Shown here: positions 1 to 10,135 of the stretch, piece by piece
How the letters are laid out: each line of letters starts with the position of its first letter
How positions within the stretch are numbered: position 1 is the first letter of the stretch
DNA from: Shinella yambaruensis
Lineage (GTDB): Bacteria > Pseudomonadota > Alphaproteobacteria > Rhizobiales > Rhizobiaceae
NCBI RefSeq assembly: GCF_022899355.1
Contig: NZ_JALJCK010000003.1
Coordinates: 124,001 to 188,000 of the forward strand
Reading direction: 5' to 3'
DNA length: 64,000 nucleotides
Program-made: the position numbers and the translations under genes
The notes under the pieces: model-generated
What the model saw: the letters and a program-made list of their open reading frames with translations, nothing else
Told to the model about the DNA's origin: nothing
The model's database searches: none

Positions 1-90
1 ATTGCGGCAATTGGCCCGTTTGCGCGCGTCCGGCCGAAGGACTATGACACCGGCAGACCTCGGACCTTGCTTATCGAAGGACTGCCATGA
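1..90 (+). CDS. 3' end of an unidentified gene (partial)
   Basis: Frame 1 is open from the first base and ends with TGA at 88-90, giving a 29-residue tail that finishes DTGRPRTLLIEGLP. The stop overlaps the ATG of the SCO gene (87-89) in an ATGA arrangement, which is typical of translationally coupled genes and is the main support for this reading. The tail is too short to recognise a family, so no function is proposed. Confidence 0.5.
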   Translation: MAAIGPFARVRPKDYDTGRPRTLLIEGLP

Positions 91-686
91 AGACCCTGCG
101 CCTCGTACTGTGGATCGCCGTCGCGCTCGTCGCGGCCCTGCTCGGCTGGCTGACGCTGGAAATGACCAAAACGAAGGAAGAGGTCGCGGGCGGCCCGTTC
201 GGCGTGCCCTTCGAGCTCGTCGCGCAGGATGGCAAGCCGATCACCGAAAAGGCCTTCACCGGCAAGCCCACCGCCCTCTTCTTCGGCTTCACCCATTGCC
301 CGGAAGTCTGCCCGACGACGCTGTTCGAGATGAACGGCTGGCTCACCAAGGTCGATCCCGACGGCTCGAAGCTGCAGGCCTATTTCGTCACCGTCGATCC
401 CGAGCGCGACACGCCGGAGCTGATCGGCCAGTATGTCGGCAACGTCTCCAAGCGCATCACCGGCATTTCCGGCCCGGTGGACAAGGTGCTGGACATGGTC
501 AAGGGCTACCGCGTCTACTATCGCAAGGTGCCGCTCGACGAAGAGAAGCCCGACGGGGACTACACGATGGACCACACGGCCTCCGTCTTCCTGCTCGACG
601 CGACCGGACGCTTCGTCGGCACCATCGCCTACGGCGAGAACCCCGAGGTCGCCGAGCAGAAGCTCGCCAACCTGATCAAGGGATAA
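87..686 (+). CDS. SCO1/SenC family copper chaperone
   Basis: A 199-residue protein with an N-terminal membrane anchor (about residues 5-25) and a thioredoxin-like periplasmic domain. It carries the family copper ligands: the CPEVC motif (Cys71 and Cys75) and a distal His in DHTASVF (His163). SCO proteins deliver copper to the CuA site of cytochrome c oxidase or act as thiol-disulfide reductases in its assembly. The length is normal for the family. The start codon overlaps the stop of the preceding gene, suggesting coupled translation, and prmA follows after 79 bases. No terminator is visible between them. Confidence 0.92.
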   Translation: MKTLRLVLWIAVALVAALLGWLTLEMTKTKEEVAGGPFGVPFELVAQDGKPITEKAFTGKPTALFFGFTHCPEVCPTTLFEMNGWLTKVDPDGSKLQAYFVTVDPERDTPELIGQYVGNVSKRITGISGPVDKVLDMVKGYRVYYRKVPLDEEKPDGDYTMDHTASVFLLDATGRFVGTIAYGENPEVAEQKLANLIKG

Positions 687-765
687 GGCTGCCGGCGGGC
701 GATCCGCCTTTGCCCTCGGCTTTCGGACATGCTAGGCGGGCCTGAAACAACAGGAACCCCGAGCC

Positions 766-1647
766 GTGAGCGAAATCCGCCTCTACATCACCACGACCGA
801 GAAGCGGGCCGAGATCGCCCTCTCGCTGATGACCGACGTCTTCGAGGACGAAGGCTATGCCATCGCGACGATGGAGATCGACGAGAAGAAGGACATCTGG
901 GAAGCCTCCGTCTACATGTTCCGCAAGGACGAGGCGGAGATCCACGCGCGTTTCGCCGCGCTGCTTGCCGGCGAGTTTCCCGATGCGACGATCGAGCGCG
1001 AGGAGCTTCCCGACATCGACTGGATCGCCAAGTCGCTGGAGGGCCTGAAGCCCGTGCGCGCCGCCCGTTTCGTCGTTCATGGCTCGCATGATCGCGGCAA
1101 GGTGCGGGCCGGCGAGATCGCCATCGAGATCGACGCGGGCCAGGCCTTCGGCACCGGCCATCACGGCACGACGGCGGGCTGCCTGGAGGTGATCTCCGAC
1201 GTGATGCGCGCGCGCAAGGTCAGGCGCGTGCTCGACCTTGGCACCGGCAGCGGCGTGCTGGCGATCGCCGCGCGCAAGCTTGCCCCGGTCACGGTGCTGG
1301 CGACGGATATCGACCCGGTCGCCACCCGCGTCGCGCGCGAGAACGTCCGCCTCAACGGCATCGCCTCCGGCATCACGCTGGAGACGGCGCCGGGCTTCCA
1401 CTCCACCGCCTTCGGCCGCCACGGCCCCTTCGACCTCATCATCGCCAACATCCTCGCCCGGCCGCTGATGCGCATGGCGCCGCAGCTCGCCGCCCAGTTG
1501 GCGCCGCAGGGCGACGTCATCCTGTCCGGCATCCTCGCCTCGCAGCGCTGGAAGGTGCTTGCCGCCTATAACGGCGCGGGCCTGCGCCATGTGCGCACGA
1601 TCTGGCGCGAAGGCTGGGTGACGATCCATCTCGACAATCGCCGGTAA
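766..1647 (+). CDS. prmA: Ribosomal protein L11 methyltransferase PrmA
   Basis: A 293-residue protein that trimethylates ribosomal protein L11 using S-adenosylmethionine in the cytoplasm. The N-terminal third is the L11-recognition domain. The catalytic domain has the SAM-binding motif LDLGTGSGVLAIAA, an acidic residue pair in TDIDPVA, and the NILARPL segment matching the NPPY-like position of PrmA. The start is GTG at 766; no better ATG lies in frame. Downstream there is no plus-strand terminator: the strong hairpin at 1714-1734 has its T-run on the other strand and belongs to the opposing sRNA. Confidence 0.95.
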   Translation: MSEIRLYITTTEKRAEIALSLMTDVFEDEGYAIATMEIDEKKDIWEASVYMFRKDEAEIHARFAALLAGEFPDATIEREELPDIDWIAKSLEGLKPVRAARFVVHGSHDRGKVRAGEIAIEIDAGQAFGTGHHGTTAGCLEVISDVMRARKVRRVLDLGTGSGVLAIAARKLAPVTVLATDIDPVATRVARENVRLNGIASGITLETAPGFHSTAFGRHGPFDLIIANILARPLMRMAPQLAAQLAPQGDVILSGILASQRWKVLAAYNGAGLRHVRTIWREGWVTIHLDNRR

Positions 1648-1704
1648 CGCACCGGCTTGAAGCGGGGTGGCAACATCCCGCTTCAACATCAGAGAATTGC
1701 AGGC

Positions 1705-1862
1705 AAAAGAAAAGGCGGTGCCAGAGGCACCGCCTATGGGCCGGCGAACCGACCTGCCCGCGAGCTTGAGGAGGAGGAGTGCTCAAGCGGGCCTATGTGT
1801 TCCGAGCGCCTTCCCGGAGGAGGGAGGAGGAGTGACCGGCAAGACGCCTGATCGGAACACCT
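1705..1862 (-). ncRNA. Candidate alpha-r14-like (NfeR1-type) trans-acting sRNA
   Basis: Read on the minus strand this interval folds into three successive hairpins. The first pairs 1852-1860 with 1797-1805 and an inner helix, and exposes CACUCCUCCUCCCUCCUCC in its loop. The second pairs 1788-1792 and 1782-1787 with 1756-1760 and 1765-1770, and again exposes CACUCCUCCUC. The third is a perfect 9-bp stem (1726-1734 with 1714-1722, loop UCU) followed by UUUUCUUUU, a textbook intrinsic terminator. Rhizobial alpha-r14 sRNAs are known for two hairpins with anti-Shine-Dalgarno CCUCCUCCC loops followed by a terminator hairpin. The 5' end is uncertain, with no clear -10/-35. Length about 155 nt. Confidence 0.7.
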
Positions 1863-1943
1863 AGTCTTTTGCCTTTCGGCAGTTCATTTTGCGATCCGAA
1901 GGACTGGAGGAGCTTTCACTTCGTTTCGCTTAAAGCGCGTTTT

Positions 1944-1973
1944 GTTTCGCTTCGTTGGCGCCGCTTATACTGG
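1944..1973 (+). promoter_or_regulatory. Possible sigma-70 promoter for the 2076 gene
   Basis: TTGTTT and TATACT are separated by 18 bases, giving a start about 100 bases before the gene at 2076. It matches the consensus only moderately and rests on sequence inspection alone. Confidence 0.3.
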
Positions 1974-2075
1974 ATTCGAAAATTTGCGACAGGGCCTTTG
2001 GAACATGGGTGCCATGCACGGAATGCATAAGTCCAATTGCAGGCCTCTTCCCGATGCCGCAGGGTTTTCCTGAGC

Positions 2076-2600
2076 ATGGCCGCCATCGTCATCCCGCTCA
2101 TCGCGCTTGCGGTCATCGTCTTCGTGCTGTGGGTCGCGATTCGCGCCAATATCGAGGCGCGCAAGACCCCCTACCGGGTCGAAAGCACCACCCGCACCGA
2201 GGCGGAGCGCCGCCGCATCGCCGAATCCCTGCGCGATGCCCTCAGCCGCAAGCCGCTCGGCGCGGCGCTGGCCGAACGGCTCTGGCGCAAGCTGACGAAC
2301 GAGATGCCCGGCAACGGCGTGATCTACGACCATCACCGGGATTTCTGCGGCCATGGCCTCATCCGCACCGAAGACGGCGTCATGCTGGCCGACGTGCAGG
2401 ACGGCGGGATCTATTTCGGCCCGCCCATCGCGGAGTGGAAGACCGAGGAGGACTTCGTCGCCTTCCTCGCCCGCCAGTCGGATTTCTCGATGAGCGGCTG
2501 GGATGCCGGCGAACCCGCCTTCTTCACCGAGGACGACTGGTATCGCAACAACCAGCGCCTGACCCGCGCTGTGCTGGAGCGCTATCTCGCCCGCCTTTGA
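2076..2600 (+). CDS. Hypothetical protein with one N-terminal membrane segment
   Basis: A 174-residue protein that I do not recognise. Residues 2-22 (MAAIVIPLIALAVIVFVLWV) form one transmembrane helix. The rest is soluble and acidic, with aromatic-rich stretches such as GGIYFGPP, DFSMSGWD and FTEDDWYRNNQ near the C terminus. An in-frame ATG at 2037 would add a charged leader in front of the helix, so ATG 2076 is preferred. It stands alone between the sRNA and pepP-like genes. Codon use is like its neighbours and the reading frame is well behaved, so it is probably a real, lineage-restricted gene. Confidence 0.7.
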   Translation: MAAIVIPLIALAVIVFVLWVAIRANIEARKTPYRVESTTRTEAERRRIAESLRDALSRKPLGAALAERLWRKLTNEMPGNGVIYDHHRDFCGHGLIRTEDGVMLADVQDGGIYFGPPIAEWKTEEDFVAFLARQSDFSMSGWDAGEPAFFTEDDWYRNNQRLTRAVLERYLARL

Positions 2601-2621
2601 CGCGGCCGGCCGATGGGCTAA

Positions 2622-2726
2622 AGCGCATCGCGATCTTTCAGATTCGCTCCTTGCGCCTTAGCTCTCTGGTTTTTCGCATGTCGTTGGCGCAAAACCGCTG
2701 CACACTTTTGCGCGACATGCTTTAGA
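2622..2726. repeat. Rhizobial intergenic palindromic repeat
   Basis: The interval contains an interrupted inverted repeat: GCATGTCG...GCGCAAAA on the left and TTTTGCGCGACATGC on the right. It matches from memory a short palindromic element scattered between genes in Rhizobium and Agrobacterium genomes. It carries no gene and ends about 40 bases before the aminopeptidase start. Confidence 0.6.
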
Positions 2727-2763
2727 TTGCCGGCACGATTCATCGCCATACCGGAAGTCTTCC

Positions 2764-4599
2764 ATGTTCCAGAGTTTCGACGTCACCTCCACGCCCCAGT
2801 TCGGCCGCGAACGCGCCGAGGCGCTGCGCGCCACCTTCGATGCGCTCGGCATCGACGGCTTTCTCGTGCCGCGCGCCGACGAATACCAGGGCGAATACGT
2901 GCCGGCCTCGGCCGAGCGCCTCTCCTGGCTGACGGGCTTCACCGGCTCGGCCGGCGTAGCGCTCGTCATGCGTGGTGCGGCCGTGGTCTTCGTCGACGGC
3001 CGCTATGTCACGCAGCTCGCCGAGCAGGTGGACGGCAGCGTCTTCACCGGCGGCGACCTCGTCGGCGAACCGCCGCATCTCTGGCTGCAGAACCACGCGC
3101 CGAAGGGCTTCCGCCTCGGCATCGACCCGTGGCTGCACACCGGCGCGGAGGTGCGCCGGCTGGAAAAGGCGCTTGCCGGCCTTGGCGGCGCCCTCGTCTT
3201 CCTGCCCCACAACCCGCTCGACAAGGCCTGGACCGACCGTCCGGGCGAACCGCTCGGCCGCGTGACGATCCAGGCGATCGACCAGGCCGGGGAACTGGCC
3301 AGGGACAAGCTCGCCAAGATGGCGGAGGCGACCGCCGGGGCCGGCGCCGATGCCCTCGCCGTCACCGATCCCTCCTCCATCGCCTGGATCTTCAACATCC
3401 GCGGCAGCGACGTGCCGCACACGCCGCATCCGCTGGCCCGCGCCATCATTCCGGCAGAGGGTCGCCCCCAGCTCTTCCTCGACAAGCGAAAGACCGGCAT
3501 CGAGCCCGAGGCCTACCTCACCCAGCTCGCCGACCTCGTGCCGCCGTCGCAGTTCGACGAGCGCATCGCGGCGCTCGCCGCCGAGGGCAAGCGCATCCTG
3601 ATCGATCCCGACCAGGCGCCCTTCGCGCTTGCCGAGATCGTGCGCCGCAAGGGCGGCACGCTTGTCGAGGCCGCCGACCCGGCCCGCCTGCCCCGCGCCT
3701 GCAAGAATGCCGTGGAGCTGCAGGGCTCCGCACGCGCCCACCTTCAGGACGGCGCGGCCATGGTGGAATTCCTCGCCTGGCTCGACGGGACGACGCCCGG
3801 CACGCAGACCGAGATGGCCGTCACGAAGAAGCTGGAGGCCGTGCGCGCCAGCGTCGGCGAGCGCCACCAGAACCCGCTGAAGGACGTGTCCTTCGACACG
3901 ATTGCCGGCGCCGGCGCCCATGCCGCCATCATGCACTATCGCGTCACCACCGCGTCGGACACCGTCATCGAGCCCGGCACGCTCTTCCTCATCGATTCCG
4001 GCGCGCAATACATCAACGGCACGACGGACATCACCCGCACGGTGGCGATCGGCGCGGTGCCGGACGAGCAGAAGCGCTTCTTCACCCTGGTGCTGAAGGG
4101 CATGATCGCGATCAGCACCGCGCGCTTCCCGAAGGGCACGCGCGGCTGCGACCTCGATCCGCTCGCCCGCATCGCGCTGTGGAAGGCCGGCGCCGACTTC
4201 GCCCATGGCACCGGCCACGGCGTCGGCTCCTATCTTTCGGTGCACGAGGGCCCGCAGCGCATTTCGCGGCTTTCGACGCAGGAGCTGCTTGCCGGCATGA
4301 TCCTGTCCAACGAGCCCGGCTACTACCGCCCCGGCGCCTTCGGCATCCGCATCGAGAACCTGATCCACGTCCTGCCGGCGGCCCCGGTCGAGGGCGGCGA
4401 CATGGACATGCTCGGCTTCGAGACGCTGACCTTCTGCCCGATCGACCGCCGGCTCGTCGTGCCGGCGCTGATGACGGACGAGGAGCTTGCCTGGCTCAAC
4501 GCCTACCACGCGGATGTGCGCGAGAAGATCACGCCGCTGCTGGCGGACGACGCGACGAAGCGCTGGCTGGAAAAGGCGACGGCGCCGGTCAGCCGATGA
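2764..4599 (+). CDS. Xaa-Pro aminopeptidase (aminopeptidase P, M24 family)
   Basis: A 611-residue metallopeptidase that removes the N-terminal residue from peptides with proline at position 2. It has the three-part layout of large aminopeptidase P: two creatinase-like N-terminal domains and a C-terminal pita-bread catalytic domain. Metal ligands are visible as two Asp in DSGAQYINGTTDIT (about residues 411 and 422), His in GTGHGVGSY (about 485), Glu in NEPGYY (about 517) and Glu in IRIENL (about 530). No signal peptide, so cytoplasmic. Its last 11 bases overlap the end of the convergent azlD gene. Confidence 0.93.
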   Translation: MFQSFDVTSTPQFGRERAEALRATFDALGIDGFLVPRADEYQGEYVPASAERLSWLTGFTGSAGVALVMRGAAVVFVDGRYVTQLAEQVDGSVFTGGDLVGEPPHLWLQNHAPKGFRLGIDPWLHTGAEVRRLEKALAGLGGALVFLPHNPLDKAWTDRPGEPLGRVTIQAIDQAGELARDKLAKMAEATAGAGADALAVTDPSSIAWIFNIRGSDVPHTPHPLARAIIPAEGRPQLFLDKRKTGIEPEAYLTQLADLVPPSQFDERIAALAAEGKRILIDPDQAPFALAEIVRRKGGTLVEAADPARLPRACKNAVELQGSARAHLQDGAAMVEFLAWLDGTTPGTQTEMAVTKKLEAVRASVGERHQNPLKDVSFDTIAGAGAHAAIMHYRVTTASDTVIEPGTLFLIDSGAQYINGTTDITRTVAIGAVPDEQKRFFTLVLKGMIAISTARFPKGTRGCDLDPLARIALWKAGADFAHGTGHGVGSYLSVHEGPQRISRLSTQELLAGMILSNEPGYYRPGAFGIRIENLIHVLPAAPVEGGDMDMLGFETLTFCPIDRRLVVPALMTDEELAWLNAYHADVREKITPLLADDATKRWLEKATAPVSR

Positions 4600-4900
4600 C
4601 CTGACGCAGGACCATCACGACGACCCAGCCGATGGCCAGCACCGGCAGCAGCGAAAGACGCAGGCCAACGAGGAGGGCGACCGCCATCGTCAGGCTGACA
4701 TCCAGCCCGCCCGTCACGGCTGCCGGCGCCACCAGCGTGGTGAGCACGGCGGCCGGAACGGCGTTCAGCGCCGCTTCGGCGCGCGGCGGGATGCGCTTCA
4801 TGCGCGTGATGAAGACGTAGCCGCCGACGCGCGTGAGATAGGTCGCGATCGCGCCGGCGGCGATGATCAGAAGCGTCTGCATATGGAACAGCGTATCCAT
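4589..4900 (-). CDS. azlD: AzlD-type branched-chain amino acid exporter subunit
   Basis: A 103-residue membrane protein with about four hydrophobic helices and the AzlD hallmark TYLTRVGGY near the N terminus. With AzlC it forms an inner-membrane exporter of the LIV-E class for branched-chain amino acids or analogues. I place the start at ATG 4900 because GGGGAGG lies seven bases upstream; a GTG at 4906 would overlap the azlC stop by four bases but puts that ribosome site too close. It converges on the aminopeptidase gene with an 11-bp overlap of coding ends. Confidence 0.88.
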   Translation of the reverse strand: MDTLFHMQTLLIIAAGAIATYLTRVGGYVFITRMKRIPPRAEAALNAVPAAVLTTLVAPAAVTGGLDVSLTMAVALLVGLRLSLLPVLAIGWVVVMVLRQVIG

Positions 4901-4902
4901 GC

Positions 4903-5631
4903 TCACGCCTCCCCTTCCACGACATCGCCGACCGCGGCCTCGTCGCCGTCGAGCGGCATGAGCGCGGCAACGAGGATGCCGGCCAGCGCACCCAGGCTGA
5001 CATGCCAGGGCGAACCGACGAAATGCAGCGCCAGGATCGAGCCCGCCGAGGAGGCCAGCACCACCGGCAGCCAGTTCGCCCGGCTGCGGAAGCCGAGCAC
5101 GAGGCCCATGAAGTAGATCGGCAGCAGCACGTCGATGCCGATCGCCTTGGGGTCGCTGATCAGGTTGCCGAGCAGGCCGCCGACGACCGTCAGGCAGAGC
5201 CAGGGTACATAGACGCTGAGGCCGAGCACCAGGGACCAGATATAGCTGACGCGGATGCCCGCATCGGCGCGGCGTTCGGTTTCGGCGAACTGCGGATCGG
5301 TGAGGAAGAACAGCGACGTCGCCTTCTGCCAGAAGGTGAGATGCCGGATATGGGCGGCGATCGCCGCCGAATAGAGCACATGCCGGAAATTCACGGCGAA
5401 GATCGACAGCACCACCAGCCAGGGCGCGACATTGTGATCGAAGAGCTCGACGCCGACGAGCTGGCTGGCGCCGGCATAGAGCGTCGCGCTCATCAGCGCC
5501 GCCTCCGCGATCGTCAGGCCGTTGTCGATGGCGACGGCACCGAACAGGACGGCAAACGGCGCCGCGGCGATCGCCACGGCGCTGCCACGCCGGAAGGCAT
5601 CGCGGATTTCATCTTTCGTGGCGGGGGTCAT
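4903..5631 (-). CDS. azlC: AzlC family branched-chain amino acid exporter, large subunit
   Basis: A 242-residue inner-membrane protein, mostly hydrophobic, with the AzlC-type segments GSAVAIAAAPFAVLFGAVA and LYAGASQLVGVELF. It is the first gene of an azlC-azlD operon and its stop sits at the azlD start, so the two are probably translated together. The substrate (leucine, isoleucine, valine or analogues) is inferred from the family, not shown here. The upstream intergenic region is filled by repeats, and no regulator gene (Lrp-type) is adjacent. Confidence 0.9.
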   Translation of the reverse strand: MTPATKDEIRDAFRRGSAVAIAAAPFAVLFGAVAIDNGLTIAEAALMSATLYAGASQLVGVELFDHNVAPWLVVLSIFAVNFRHVLYSAAIAAHIRHLTFWQKATSLFFLTDPQFAETERRADAGIRVSYIWSLVLGLSVYVPWLCLTVVGGLLGNLISDPKAIGIDVLLPIYFMGLVLGFRSRANWLPVVLASSAGSILALHFVGSPWHVSLGALAGILVAALMPLDGDEAAVGDVVEGEA

Positions 5632-5774
5632 GGGTCTGCTCTATCTCGGGATCGTACAGCCATAGAGCAGCAAGGGTCCACCTGCAAACCAATATGGCTG
5701 ATGCATCGTTCAGCGCCGTTGATCGATCAGCGTCGAATTTCGCCTGATGCTGATGGATGTAGCCCCCTCTCCTC

Positions 5775-5851
5775 CGTCATGGTCGGGCTTGACCCGACCA
5801 TCCACAACCCCGGGTGCCGCGTGGATGGTCGGGTCAAGCCCGACCATGACG
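5775..5851. repeat. Paired palindromic repeat, family A, copy 1
   Basis: Two arms, each a palindrome around GGTCGGG/CCCGACC, form a larger inverted repeat bounded by CGTCAT and ATGACG. Related copies lie at 9952-10033 and 32187-32266, with GGTCGGG replaced by CTCGGG in both arms. Confidence 0.85.
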
Positions 5852-5970
5852 AAAGAGAGGTAGAGCCAAGCGAAAGAGAGATGGCGCCGGGCGGAAGAGA
5901 GGTGGAGCCATGGATATGGCGCCAGACGAATAGAGAGGTGGCGCCCAGACGGAAGAGTGGCGCCTGGCGG
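5851..5970. repeat. Degenerate tandem repeat, about 21-23 bp unit
   Basis: Five to six imperfect copies of a unit like GAAAGAGAGGTGGCGCC begin at 5851, 5872, 5893, 5928 and 5951, starting directly at the edge of family A copy 1. Together with that element it fills the gap between azlC and panB. No coding function is apparent. Confidence 0.7.
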
Positions 5971-5979
5971 TGCCGAAAA

Positions 5980-6804
5980 TCACCCCTTCTTGAGCTGGAA
6001 CGTGTGCTCGGGCCCCGGGAAACTGCGCGCCTTCACCTCTTCGGCATAGGTCGCGAAGGCCTCGCTCATGACGGGCGCGAGATTGGCGAAATGCTTGACG
6101 AAGCGCGGCTTGAAATCCGTGAAGATGCCGAGCACGTCGTCGACGACCAGCACCTGCCCATCGCAGGCCGGCGAGGCGCCGATGCCGATGGTCGGCACCT
6201 TGACCTTGCCGGTGATCTCGCGCGCCAGCGGCTCGACCGTGCCCTCGATGACGATGGCGAAGGCGCCGGCTTCGTCGATGGCCGCGGCGTCCCGGCGGAT
6301 CTTCTCGACTTCCTTGTCGTTGCGGCCGAGCGAGCGGTAGCCGCCGGTCGTGTTGATGAGCTGCGGCATCAGGCCGACATGGCCGAGCACCGGGATGCCG
6401 CGCTGGGTGAGGAAATGCACCGTCTCGGCCATTTCCGCGCCGCCCTCCAGCTTGATCGCCGAACAGCCGGTTTCCTTGAGCACCCGGGCGGCCGTCGCAA
6501 AGGCCTGTTCCTTCGACTGCTGGTAGGAGCCGAAGGGCAGGTCGACGACGACGCAGGCATTGGACGAGCCGCGCATGACGGCCTGGCCATGGGCGATCAT
6601 CATCTCGATCGTCACGCCGACGGTGGAATCGAGGCCGTAGAGCACCATGCCGAGGCTGTCGCCGACCAGCATGAAATCGACATGCGGATCCATGAGCTTG
6701 GCGACCGGGGTCGTATAGGCGGTGAGGCTGACGATCGGGCGCTCGCCCTTGAGGGCCCTGATATCGGCGGGCGCCAGTCGGCGCTTGGCGGTGTGTACGC
6801 TCAT
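5980..6804 (-). CDS. panB: 3-methyl-2-oxobutanoate hydroxymethyltransferase PanB
   Basis: A 274-residue TIM-barrel enzyme. It adds a hydroxymethyl group from methylenetetrahydrofolate to 2-oxoisovalerate, giving ketopantoate for pantothenate and coenzyme A. Recognisable segments are [14 protein letters not shown], the metal-binding [16 protein letters not shown], and GHVGLMPQ. Length is normal for PanB. It is the second gene of a panC-panB operon, with a single base between the panC stop and the panB start, so translation is probably coupled. Confidence 0.97.
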   Translation of the reverse strand: MSVHTAKRRLAPADIRALKGERPIVSLTAYTTPVAKLMDPHVDFMLVGDSLGMVLYGLDSTVGVTIEMMIAHGQAVMRGSSNACVVVDLPFGSYQQSKEQAFATAARVLKETGCSAIKLEGGAEMAETVHFLTQRGIPVLGHVGLMPQLINTTGGYRSLGRNDKEVEKIRRDAAAIDEAGAFAIVIEGTVEPLAREITGKVKVPTIGIGASPACDGQVLVVDDVLGIFTDFKPRFVKHFANLAPVMSEAFATYAEEVKARSFPGPEHTFQLKKG

Positions 6805-6805
6805 G

Positions 6806-7675
6806 TCACGCTACCTTTTTCGCGTTTTTCGGGCCAAGAACCCGGTTATCGAGGAGTTTCGTGCTCCCAAAGCGCACGAAAAGCAACAAAAGAACCGGCC
6901 TGTCGCCGACCGTGTCGATCTTGGCGAGCGTCTGCGGATCGCGGATCGCGACCACTTCGGGCCTTGCCAGCGGCTCGCTGGCAAGGAAGGCGGCAACGCC
7001 CGCCTCCAGCCGTTTCGCATCGGTCTCGCCGGCCATGATCAGCCGCTCGGCCTCCTCCAGCGCGCGCGGCACGATGACCGCAGCGGCGCGCTCCTCGGCC
7101 GAAAGGTAGACATTGCGGGAGGAACAGGCGAGCCCGTCCGCCTCCCGCACCGTCGGCACGCCGATCACCTCGACCGGCTGCGCCAGGTCCTCGGCCATGC
7201 GGCGGATGATGGCGAGCTGCTGGAAATCCTTCTCGCCGAAATAGGCGCGGTCCGGCTGGGCGATGTTGAAGAGTTTCGTCACCACCGTCGCGACGCCCGC
7301 GAAATGACCCGGACGCACCGAGCCTTCCAGCTCGCTGCCGAGCGTCGGCACGTCGACGACGGTCTCCATCGGCCGCGGATACATGTCCGCGACGCCGGGC
7401 GCGAAGAGATAGTGCACACCTTCCGCCTCCAGCATCGACTGGTCGCGGACAAGATCGCGCGGATAGCGCGCCAGATCCTCGTTGGCGCCGAACTGCAGGG
7501 GATTGACGAAAATGGTGGCGACGACGATGTCGTTGCCGGCACGGGCGCGGCGGGCAAGCTCCATATGGCCGACATGCAGGTAGCCCATGGTGGGCACGAG
7601 GCCGATCGTGCGGCCGTCCAGCCGGTGCGGGGCCAGCGCCGCGCGCAGGTCCGCGATGGTGGTGAAGGTCTGCAT
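6806..7675 (-). CDS. panC: Pantothenate synthetase PanC
   Basis: A 289-residue ATP-dependent ligase joining pantoate and beta-alanine into pantothenate in the cytoplasm. Key signatures are [13 protein letters not shown] (the HxGH nucleotide-binding motif), [24 protein letters not shown] and SSRNVYLS. First gene of the panCB operon, reading away from the DEAD-box helicase gene with which it shares a 279-base divergent intergenic region. Confidence 0.97.
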   Translation of the reverse strand: MQTFTTIADLRAALAPHRLDGRTIGLVPTMGYLHVGHMELARRARAGNDIVVATIFVNPLQFGANEDLARYPRDLVRDQSMLEAEGVHYLFAPGVADMYPRPMETVVDVPTLGSELEGSVRPGHFAGVATVVTKLFNIAQPDRAYFGEKDFQQLAIIRRMAEDLAQPVEVIGVPTVREADGLACSSRNVYLSAEERAAAVIVPRALEEAERLIMAGETDAKRLEAGVAAFLASEPLARPEVVAIRDPQTLAKIDTVGDRPVLLLLFVRFGSTKLLDNRVLGPKNAKKVA

Positions 7676-7954
7676 CGGCGGTTCCTCCTTGCTCTCGCCC
7701 TCTCCCGCGGGCGATGCCCCCGCTCGATCTCTGCGGATCGTTTGAGGAGGCGCCGTTTTCTATCTTGTGCAGCGCAAAAAGACAATCGGCAAACACCTTT
7801 GGCGGCGATAGGCCTCGCCGCTGGGCAGGGTTGCGTTTTGCGCACTGTACTTTTCGTGCAAGGGCCAGTAGAGAGCGCACCAGCAAGCTCGTCGCGGACG
7901 GGCTGAGAGCGCGACGCATGATCGTTGCGGAACCCGAATTCCGAAAGACCCTCG
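7676..7954. other. Divergent intergenic region, panC / DEAD-box helicase
   Basis: The region must hold promoters for both genes. The clearest structure is a 7-bp stem-loop, GCGGCGA (7802-7808) with TCGCCGC (7815-7821). It would lie in the helicase leader. I see no well-matched -10/-35 pair. Confidence 0.4.
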
Positions 7955-9898
<1,944 letters not shown>

Positions 9899-9951
9899 CG
9901 CGGCCGGCGCGTTTGGCCGTGGCTTGGCGACACACCGCGCGCCATTCTCAA

Positions 9952-10033
9952 CGTCATCCTCGGGCTTGACCCGAGGATCCAAATCCACCGCGTGCCGGTG
10001 GGATGGATGCTCGGGTCAAGCCCGAGCATGACG
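9952..10033. repeat. Paired palindromic repeat, family A, copy 2
   Basis: The left arm is a palindrome around TCCTCGGGCTTGACCCGAGG. The right arm is a similar one around GCTCGGGTCAAGCCCGAGC. The whole is bounded by CGTCAT and ATGACG. It lies between the helicase and the TIGR02587 gene. Confidence 0.85.
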
Positions 10034-10108
10034 GAGGAGAGTGTAGCAGGAGCCAAGGCCAACAGGCCTGTCGATCCAGCGCGGAACTTTCATCACCGCG
10101 CCGCATTA

Positions 10109-10128
10109 CCCTCGCGCTTTTGCGAGGG
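10109..10128 (+). promoter_or_regulatory. Hairpin enclosing the ribosome binding site of the TIGR02587 gene
   Basis: A perfect 7-bp stem, CCCTCGC (10109-10115) with GCGAGGG (10122-10128), six-base loop GCTTTT. The 3' arm is the Shine-Dalgarno stretch (GAGGGG) for the ATG at 10136, so folding would hide it. Confidence 0.5.
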
Positions 10129-10135
10129 GATATTC

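Noticed and set aside
1714-1734. Hairpin after prmA read as a prmA terminator
   Set aside because: On the plus strand it is followed by TATGGG, with no T-run. On the minus strand it is followed by TTTTCTTTT, so it belongs to the opposing sRNA.
5002-7038. A 678-codon plus-strand open frame opposite azlC and panB
   Set aside because: Antisense to azlC and panB, crosses the repeat region, and has no recognisable domain or ribosome site. It is a by-product of GC bias.
7847-7859. GTACTTTTCGTGC, shared in reverse complement with 24102-24114
   Set aside because: A 13-base match between two intergenic regions is close to what chance allows in about 6 kb of such sequence, and there is no third copy. 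Kept only as a note.
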